Below the pieces are notes generated by a model that saw nothing but the letters and a program-made list of their open reading frames with translations, did no database searches and was not told the DNA's origin. Of a stretch of DNA of 37,320 nt, positions 30,001-34,511 are shown one piece after another. Source of the stretch: Pelagophyceae sp. CCMP2097 (Eukaryota; Sar; Pelagophyceae); contig MU657188.1 in assembly GCA_026770575.1 (NCBI GenBank), positions 142,445 through 179,764 of the forward strand, written 5' to 3'. The position numbers and the translations under genes were made by a program. The stretch's first letter is position 1, and the number at the start of each line of letters is the position of its first letter.

Positions 30001-31561
30001 GGGAGAGGGCCCTGGTAGACGTCGCAGAAGTCTACGCGACCCAGGATCGAGGTAGGCCCGGTCTCCGGTCAACGGGACCCCGTCAACGGGACCCCGTCTC
30101 CGGAGCCCCGTCTCCGGAACCGGTCTACGGGGCCCGGTCTACGGAGCCGTCGAGGGCTCGACGGCCATCGAGGGCTCGAGGGCTGTCCAAGGTCCGTTTG
30201 GGGATGTCGAAGAAAGGACCGTGGAGGCTCCAAGAGGAACCCTGGGTCGAGAGCTGGGAAAGGGACCGGTCTATGGTCCGTCTTCGGCCCATCTCAGGCC
30301 CAGGAGATGGTCTCCGGGCCCCGGTCTCCGGGCCTCGTCGGGGTCCGCATTCGGACAAGGGGTCCGAGGCCCTGGTCTCCGGGCCCCGTTTCAAGGCCTG
30401 CCGCTTCGCCTCGTCCGTCTTCGGCCCCGGAAGAGGGCTCAGATAGCGCCCCTTGAGGTCTGTACCGCAGAGGATCGCAGGGCCGTCCAAGACCGCGAGG
30501 GTCGTCTCAGACCGTCGAGGGCCCGTACAGGGCCGTGAGGCCTCCGCTATAGAGACCCGGTAGAGGAGCCAGGTTGAGGGGCCCAGTCGAGTGGCCCGGT
30601 AGAGGGCCATCGAGGACCGTGTCCGTACAAGGTCCGTTGAGGCTTCACAATTGATCGAACCCTGGCACAGAAAGACATTGCAAGTGCCGGATTCGGTCCG
30701 TCGAGGACCCTCGTCTGCCATAGAGGTCCGCTTCGGCCCTGGTCTGCGCGCCCCGGCAGAAACCTCGTAGAGGGCCCCGGGAGCGCGCCCTGGCAGAGGC
30801 CTCGTCTGGGGGCCGCCCGCCTCGGCCCCGGTCGATGGCCACGGCAGCATAGAGGGCCCTGGTCCCCCAGACGAGGCTTTTGGAGAGGGGCCTCGAACGG
30901 GGTCCGCATTCGGAGAGTTGAGGGCCCCGCGGCCTCGTCCGGGGCCCCGACCGTATAGGGATCCGGGCCCTCGTCGAGGGTGTCGAAGCCCGCAATTGGA
31001 CCGCGCAGGCTCTCTAAGAGGGCCGTATTCGGACCGCTTTCGTCTAAAGATGACCGTAGGACCGTCTTCGGACCGCCTTTGGCCCGTCGGGGTCCGTTTC
31101 GGGGTCGGGGCGCTGCCGACGACGGACCGTGGTGATAAGCTTGAGCTTGTTCTTCTTGATCGCCGCAGCCCCAACGTCCCAGCCTAGCGCCGCGGTGGCG
31201 GAAGGACCGCCGGGACGCCGCGCGAGAGCCTCGCTTCGGGGCGGTGCGAGGCCGCCCGAAGCTCGGGTCGCCACCGTCGACGGGCCGTCGTCGCCGACCG
31301 CACAAGACGCACGCCCTCGAAGGAGACCTCTAGGGTCCCCCTCGGGCTTTTCTAGGTCCCTCAAGGGTCCCTCCAGGGTCCCTCCAGGTCCCTCGAGGGT
31401 CCCTCGAGGGTCTTTCGAGGGCCCGTCTCGGTTCATAAGCACGACGTACCGACTTCGCGCAACATCGCCTCCGGCTTGAGCCGCAAAACCTTTGCCAGCA
31501 CCTTTGGCTCGCAGAACTGCCGCGCCACCAGCGTGCCGCACTTTGACAGGACGACGGACAT
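12026..31561 (-). CDS. IF2: Bacterial/organellar-type translation initiation factor IF-2, 18 exons over 19.5 kb
   Basis: IF-2 is the GTPase that places initiator tRNA on organellar ribosomes. Exons: 31450-31561, 28980-29105, 23836-23975, 23675-23770, 22341-22414, 22156-22275, 21729-21842, 20474-20618, 20165-20338, 17122-17414, 16344-16437, 16192-16288, 16080-16114, 12683-12810, 12537-12621, then tentative 12394-12465, 12267-12311, 12026-12127. All phases agree; 684 codons. G1 GHVDHGKTTLLDKLL (residues 65-79), G2 GLITQ, G3 VDTPGH (120-125), then MRAASVECADAVLVVVAVDA, G4 as SKVD (175-178) after EVPVVFGI. Domain II: ARGALVLAAVRAGEVKAGDW and GPVRTL. An acidic linker (exon 17122-17414) precedes domain III: VLGVVRASTFGALEALLDHL, GVGQPSETEMKQ, then GVPLAYHDVYHLLVAE. 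Domain IV is short and divergent. The N-terminus (MSVVLSKCGTLVARQF, then AKVLRLKPEAMLREVG) may be a presequence and resembles the small IF2_N module. The compartment (mitochondrion or plastid) is unknown and no stop codon is assigned; the last exon is missing. Confidence 0.82.
12659..12708 (-). repeat. 31-bp-offset duplication straddling an IF-2 splice donor
   Basis: The 19-bp string GGCACATTTTCGGATGGAA occurs at 12690-12708 (inside exon 12683-12810) and again at 12659-12677 (inside the adjacent 61-nt intron 12622-12682), offset by 31 bp. Removing one 31-bp unit restores an unbroken frame through the intron into the next exon. Confidence 0.85.
13330..14300 (+). repeat. Minisatellite, 12-bp unit CGAGGACCGTCT
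   Basis: Cleanest at 13930-14000, where CGAGGACCGTCC/CGAGGACCGACT repeats at 12-bp spacing; looser GGCCGTCTTGAAG and GGCCGTCTCGAGG forms on both sides. No coding assigned. Confidence 0.8.
15081..15330. mobile_element. Foldback (long inverted repeat) MITE-like element, 250 bp
   Basis: Left arm 15081-15180 and right arm 15200-15330 are imperfect reverse complements: TCAAAATCTCAACAAGGCGG against TCAAAATCTCAATAAGGCAG on the other strand, ATCCAAAACCAAGG against ATCCAAAACCAAAG, and GATTTAATCAAATC against GATTTAATAAAATC. The outer ends TTCCGTAAGTCC and GGACTTTCGGAA also pair. It is AT-rich in a GC-rich setting. I see no clear target duplication. Confidence 0.75.
15357..15396 (+). repeat. 12-bp tandem repeat CAACAAGGTCCT, cluster 1
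   Basis: Three perfect 12-bp copies plus flank. A second cluster of the same unit (AACAAGGTCCTYAACAAGG) lies at 15857-15905. The period is a multiple of three, so both strands remain open (Gln-Gln-Gly-Pro on the plus strand). Confidence 0.9.
15857..15905 (+). repeat. 12-bp tandem repeat AACAAGGTCCTC, cluster 2
   Basis: Four copies of AACAAGGTCNTY at 12-bp spacing, same unit and strand as 15357-15396, 500 bp apart in the same IF-2 intron. Confidence 0.85.
16438..17121 (-). other. Intron 10 of IF-2 with GGACCGTCGA-type repeats
   Basis: 684 nt between donor GTGAGA (after AVGRCSL) and a pyrimidine-rich acceptor GGGGCCCCCAG/G. The part 16540-16800 is a loose array of GTCGACGGGCCGCGTCGGACC-like pieces, split here into units shorter than 15 bp. 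Phase 2 on both sides fits the model. Confidence 0.6.
17581..17665 (+). repeat. 26-bp tandem repeat, 3.3 copies
   Basis: Copies start at 17581, 17607 and 17633: GGGGCCGCGTCGAGGRCCCG followed by GTAYMM. Clear 26-bp period. Confidence 0.9.
17870..18380 (+). repeat. Dispersed CAAGG repeat, copy 2 (first half)
   Basis: Aligns in the same orientation with 25800-26230. Shared boxes: GAAGCTGTGTGNGGGCCCGTG, GCTCGAAACGCCTCTTCGAG, CCCGGCTCGACC, GACCGCCCATCTTC, CTCCGACCGCACGATGGGCC. The second half of the element (18780-19010, with CCTTGCAAGTGACCGTCGCC and GGAGGGCTTTTCAAGGA) is separated from it by the CCCTACGTAGGG interval. Confidence 0.75.
18405..18745 (+). repeat. Pair of CCCTACGTAGGG palindrome modules flanking 220 bp
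   Basis: The string CCCTACGTAGGGCCCTACGA and its extension to GGACCCTAC occur at about 18411-18460 and 18680-18735 in direct orientation. CCCTACGTAGGG is a perfect 12-bp palindrome, present twice per module. The interval between has an open, acidic plus-strand stretch (SDDDEDDEPPSP). The pair interrupts the dispersed CAAGG repeat, so it looks like an insertion with long direct-repeat ends. Confidence 0.65.
19020..19400 (+). repeat. Minisatellite, 14-bp unit GACAAGGTCCCTGT, array 1
   Basis: Well-conserved copies at 14-bp spacing (best at 19195-19260), with GGCAAGG and GACAAGA variants. The same unit on the same strand makes arrays at 27660-28150 and 28440-28815. Confidence 0.9.
19965..20140 (+). 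repeat. AT-rich minisatellite, 14-bp unit CAAAAATTTGTTTT
   Basis: About ten copies, 14 bp (some 13 bp), first as CAAAAATTTGTTTT and then as CAAAAATGTGTTTT. The unit is nearly self-complementary and AT-rich, in contrast with every other array here. It ends 24 bp from the exon 20165-20338, on the donor side of intron 9. Confidence 0.9.
20619..21728 (-). other. Intron 7 of IF-2, with 35-bp tandem
   Basis: 1110 nt, donor GTGGCG, acceptor AGGAATTCCTAG/G. It includes a 35-bp tandem (copies at 21018, 21053, 21088: GTCCCGCGGGGCCCGAGGTC then CCGTGTGGGTGCCTT) and a looser CCCCGCGAGxxCC array up to about 21500. Phase 2 on both sides; the flanking peptide continues from domain G into domain II of IF-2. 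Confidence 0.65.
21018..21122 (+). repeat. 35-bp tandem repeat, 3 copies
   Basis: Copies start at 21018, 21053 and 21088; the third is degraded after 25 bp. A partial copy precedes at 20997. Confidence 0.9.
21843..22155 (-). other. AT-rich intron 6 of IF-2 with a GC donor
   Basis: 313 nt. The block 21870-22070 is strongly AT-rich with duplicated AATGAATTAATTTTAA. The inferred donor is GC (CCG/GCGTCT) and the acceptor CTAG/G; phase 2 agrees. No array of the GC-rich type is present, so not all larger introns are of the same kind. Confidence 0.55.
22415..23674 (-). other. Intron 4 of IF-2, two GC-rich arrays
   Basis: 1260 nt between donor GTCTTT (after AQTRE) and acceptor GGTGCAG/G (before ALAWCAEAEVPVV). 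22480-22940 is the GTCTCGAG family read on the minus strand (plus-strand form CTCGAGACGGCC); 22960-23480 is a CCCCGTGGTATCTCGAGGG array. The alignment with bacterial IF-2 crosses this intron without a gap. Confidence 0.75.
24200..25100 (+). repeat. Minisatellite, 12-bp unit CGGAGACGGTCC
   Basis: Units CGGAGACGGYCC at about 12-bp spacing with CTCTCGACGGCC variants. A purine/pyrimidine tract (TTTTTTTCTTCTTCTTTTTC near 24885) interrupts it. Open frames on both strands are repeat by-products. Confidence 0.8.
25200..26480 (+). repeat. Dispersed CAAGG/GGGCCC repeat, copy 3 (most complete)
   Basis: About 1.28 kb. Left end GCATCCCTACTC / TGGATCGGTTGCATCCCATG; right end CCGGGCTCTTCAAGGATCCG / CGAGCCTCGCGCTTTTGAGC. 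Internally CCTTGCAAGGGCCC-type units and the single-copy landmarks listed for copies 1 and 2. No coding assigned; no terminal inverted repeats or target duplications seen. Confidence 0.75.
26500..27560 (+). repeat. Minisatellite with a 10-bp period, unit GACCGTMKAG
   Basis: About 1.06 kb of GACCGTCTAG / GGCCGTAGAG / GACCGTACGG decamers, for example consecutive decamers from about 26758 (GACCATCTAG, GACCGTACGG, GACTGTAAGG). Some units are 11 or 12 bp. Minus-strand frames give Thr/Leu/Gly-rich open frames that I treat as by-products. Confidence 0.85.
27655..28165 (+). repeat. GACAAGGTCCCTGT minisatellite, array 2
   Basis: Same 14-bp unit and strand as 19020-19400, with looser GTGACACGGACC and ATGACGAGGTCC variants. 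Confidence 0.85.
28180..28430 (+). repeat. End module of the dispersed CAAGG repeat between two GACAAGG arrays
   Basis: Contains GAGCAAGGGCCCGACCCTCC, CGGTTCAAGGACCCGGGCAA, GAGCCTCGCACCCATGACG and GAGCCCATATGGGATGGATC, matching the outer ends of copies at 3005-3060 (reverse) and 18930-19030. This is a truncated copy. Confidence 0.65.
28440..28815 (+). repeat. GACAAGGTCCCTGT minisatellite, array 3
   Basis: Same 14-bp unit as arrays 1 and 2, with GGCAAGAACCCTGT and GACAAGAACCCTGT variants. Confidence 0.9.
29106..31449 (-). other. Intron 1 of IF-2 (2.3 kb), repeat-filled
   Basis: Donor GTACGTCG after the N-terminal exon, acceptor CAAACAAG/G before RTSHEVRS. It holds a TTCAAACC-GGAAATGGC duplication (29218-29300), a CGGGACCCGGTCGA 14-bp tandem (29735-30150), a CCCCGGTCTCCGGGCC-type array (30240-30980) and TCCCTCGAGGG repeats (31340-31430). 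A plus-strand frame at 29180-29410 and others here were not accepted as genes. Confidence 0.5.
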
Positions 31562-31769
31562 CGCGGAAGCGGCGACCCGGGCGGTCTAAGAGGCCGGACG
31601 GCGATGCGGGTGGCGATGCGCGCGGACGGCGAGCGGGCGGACGGGCGAGCAAAGCGCCGTCGATACCGCGGCGGTGCGGTGGTCCGACGCGCGGTGGTCC
31701 GATGCGGTGTGGCCCGACGCGCTCGGATGCCGCGCGTCGCAGCAGCCCGCGCAGCGCCGAGCGGACGAG

Positions 31770-32200
31770 GTCGCTGAAATGGACCTTTCTACGTAAACAC
31801 ACACGACAACAACTTTTTCCCCCAGGGGGGTAGCTTACGCGACGCGTGTCGTGGACGAGCAGGGCGTGGACGAGCAGAGTCAGACAAGGAGCCACAGAGA
31901 CCGAACGGTTTCCAAGGACAAAGGACGCCGAGCTCCGAGTAAGCGCACCTAGGCGTGGCGTAGAGACGACGAGCACGCTGGGGGGAGGCTTACGCGACGC
32001 GTGTCATGGACGAGCAGGGCGTGGGGGTGCCGGGGCGTCGACGTAGCTTTGCGACGTCGCGAGCCTCGCACGACGCGCCGTAGGTCAACGCGCTGAAATG
32101 GACCAATACGTAGACACATACGACAACAACTTTTGGTGTCGCGTTACTGCCGCGTCGACGCCGCGAGCCTCGCGCGACGCCCCGTAGGTCGACGCGAGGG
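31770..32200 (+). repeat. Local duplication: two pairs of direct repeats
   Basis: CGCTGAAATGGACC followed by TACGTARACACAYACGACAA occurs at about 31770-31812 and 32091-32130; CTTACGCGACGCGTGTCRTG followed by GACGAGCAGGGCGTGG occurs at 31832-31868 and 31989-32025. A third pair, CGCGAGCCTCGCRCGACGCS followed by CCGTAGGTCRACGCG, lies at 32058-32093 and 32162-32197. Probably nested duplications of one unit in the IF-2 upstream region. Confidence 0.75.
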
Positions 32201-32482
32201 GCGCTCGCACGACGGCCGCGATGGACGCGCTGACGGTCGCTTCGAAGCCCTGCTGCGTCTGCGCATGACGGCCTCGCCGAGCCCGTCAATCTGTACCACC
32301 AAGTCTCTAGGCAGCGCGATACCGGCGCCGTTACAGCTTGATCTAGGAATTCCTACAACGATCCATACTCTAGACGAGGAGAATATGTTCAACAAAAGGA
32401 TAAAAGGACTTAATTAAACCTGAAATATCGCTCTCAATGTTTGCATTTTCGCATTTACCTGGAATTTACGTAATACGCATTA

Positions 32483-33126
32483 GGGACCTTCACTTTTTCT
32501 AACCAGTCGAGTTAGAAACTGGTTAGAAAAAGTGAACCTCGGGGTTCAGGCGATAGTTAGAAAAACTTTATGGAGTTAGAGCCAAGCCGACCGGGCTGCG
32601 CGCATCTCCTTCTCCGGCCGATGCGCCCCGCGCGCTCAGATCCGTCAGACTCGACGAAGGAAAATATAACGCACTTGCATTCAACGGCGAGTCAACGGCA
32701 TTTGGATTCATATCCGACAAGTGGTCTTGATGGCGCGCTCGCGCGCCGCCCCCCAATCGACCGGCCGCGGGCGCCTCGATGGAGGCCGCGGCACGATCGG
32801 CCGCCTCCCCCGCTTTAGCGGCGCGCCAGCACCGCCGCGCGTCGCGCGCGCGCTGCGCGGCGGACCTGGGCGCGCCCCGCCCACGGGCGTCGTTTCGAGC
32901 GCGCCGTCGCGGCTGCGCGCCACGGCGATAAGTCCGTTCAACTCTCTCTATTCCTGTTGTGCAAGGTCAGTTCGACGCAAATACACGAGTTTCTAACTAG
33001 TTTCTAACTCGAATTTTCTAACTGCTAGTTAGAAATCTGGAGTTTCTAACCAGTTTCTAACTGGTTTGACGCAATTACACGAGTTTCTAACCAGTTTCTA
33101 ACCAGTTAGAAAAAAGTGAAGGTCCC
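32483..33126. mobile_element. Non-autonomous TIR element (MITE-like), 644 bp, TA flanks
   Basis: Left end GGGACCTTCACTTTTTCTAA(C) at 32483-32503; right end, on the other strand, GGGACCTTCACTTTTTTCTA(AC) at 33105-33126. Both ends are flanked by TA (32481-32482, 33127-33128), the target duplication of Tc1/mariner-type elements. Sub-terminal regions are rich in TTTCTAACCAG / CTGGTTAGAAA repeats. The interior (32580-32940) is GC-rich with no transposase, so it may be a captured host segment. Confidence 0.75.
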
Positions 33127-33342
33127 TAATATTCTCGCATTAGGAATTCCTATTAAATTTTACCCAAATTAGATTTCGATACCAAATAAAATTTGACGCT
33201 CCGCGGCCCGGCCACGGGTCTACAGACCGGCTATGGGGCTTTTAGAACGCGCGTTGGCTACGACTCGGTCGGTCTTAGGGCATGTTGCATCAAACGTGGC
33301 GATTAACCTTACTGACCCAGGTTCAACAAAAGGTCTACCGTA

Positions 33343-33925
33343 CAAGGGGAGGTCAACATGAAACGGATTCCACTCAGATACAAATTTCTCGGGCTACAAA
33401 CGAGATATGGGGCCACTTATGGTCGCTGCGTCGCGGGCTGGTGGCGGCGCGGTCCCCGACGAAGGAAGTTTGTTTACGGGCTCGATCCGCCGACCGTGAA
33501 GCCGCTTTCAAGAATAAAACGGTGTAAAACTTGACACCATTTCCGCGTAATTGCGGATTTGCATGGGCGTTTTAAGTGAAATGGGGCCCATAACTTACAA
33601 AATGGAGCCCATAGCCTAAATTTTGGGCCAAATCCCGCACCTCCACAGGTCACTACGTCGGACTCTGGCGATGCCAAGGCCTACAGCCGGCCCCAATGAA
33701 GCGGCAGGGAGGCTGACACAAGACGATAACAATGGAGTACCACCTCAAACCAGCTTTTGGCGACGCTGAAATCGAGATTGCGCGCGGGATACGCGAAAAA
33801 CGGAAAGTGTCAGCCTCCAGCCCGACACCTTGGGACGAGCCGGACATGTCCAGCCACTCAAAGTCATCTCAAACGTGCTGTGGAGGTGCGGAAATTCGCG
33901 GCATTTTCATGTTGACCTCCCCTTG
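33343..33925. mobile_element. Second TIR element, 583 bp, TA flanks
   Basis: Perfect 21-bp inverted repeats: CAAGGGGAGGTCAACATGAA(A) at 33343-33363 and its reverse complement at 33905-33925, each flanked by TA (33341-33342, 33926-33927). The interior has no recognisable transposase. The TIRs differ from those of the 644-bp element, so it is a separate family. Confidence 0.8.
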
Positions 33926-33945
33926 TAGTAGGAAATCCTAGTGTC

Positions 33946-33999
33946 TGCACGTCCCGAAACGTTTGAGAATCTTTGATTTTCAAATCCTCGGGACGTGCA
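33946..33999. repeat. 54-bp hairpin with TGCACGTCCCGA arms
   Basis: TGCACGTCCCGA at 33946 and TCGGGACGTGCA ending at 33999 are perfect 12-bp inverted arms, and the pairing continues imperfectly towards the centre (GAGAATC / GATTTTC). It lies 21 bp beyond the 583-bp TIR element. Confidence 0.8.
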
Positions 34000-34296
34000 G
34001 GCACGTACACCGAGCCCCGTGGTCCTCCCGGCGGCCGTTTGAAGCGGTGGACCCACGCGCCTCGGTCTCCTCTATCGACGCACCAAAGCAGTTCCGTGGC
34101 ATCGCCCGTCGTTGGCCCGTCGGGCGCCATCTAGTTTTGCACAATCTTTGAGCGCGGTGCCACTGTCCGCGCTCGTTTGCCGTCAGAGCCGTCGTTCTAC
34201 GGTCGCGGGCGGGGTTCGCAGGGTCCCGGCATCCTATACCGCGCGGGGAGAGGGCTCGAAAGAGACGGTGCGCGACCGTCTACTCCCTTGCCTTAC

Positions 34297-34414
34297 TTGG
34301 AAAACTTCGAGCGGAGACGGCAATTGGCCCGTAAAGTAGTGAATCAAATTCTCCTTAGGAATTCCTAGTACAATTGTAACCGCTTCGGCAATCTCAGAAG
34401 GGTTTCGGGTAGAT
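34297..34414 (-). other. Orphan exon-like segment
   Basis: Between acceptor TTCTAG and a strong donor CAA/GTAAGG lies an open stretch of 39 codons (NPSEIAEAVTIVLGIPKENL, IHYFTGQLPSPLEVFQ). It ends in phase 0, which fits the exon 31450-31585 in its longer form. It could be a 5' exon of IF-2 (the sequence resembles a small helical IF2_N-like module) or a 3' exon of the polycystin gene, which stops 98 bp away. I cannot decide. Confidence 0.4.
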
Positions 34415-34511
34415 CTAGAATCCCGCCGCCCGGGCGCCCCCTGTATACTAGGGAACCATAAAGTGCTTAGATTCGTGATAGGCTCTCGGCCCCTGCGGGG
34501 CCCTGTGCGGC

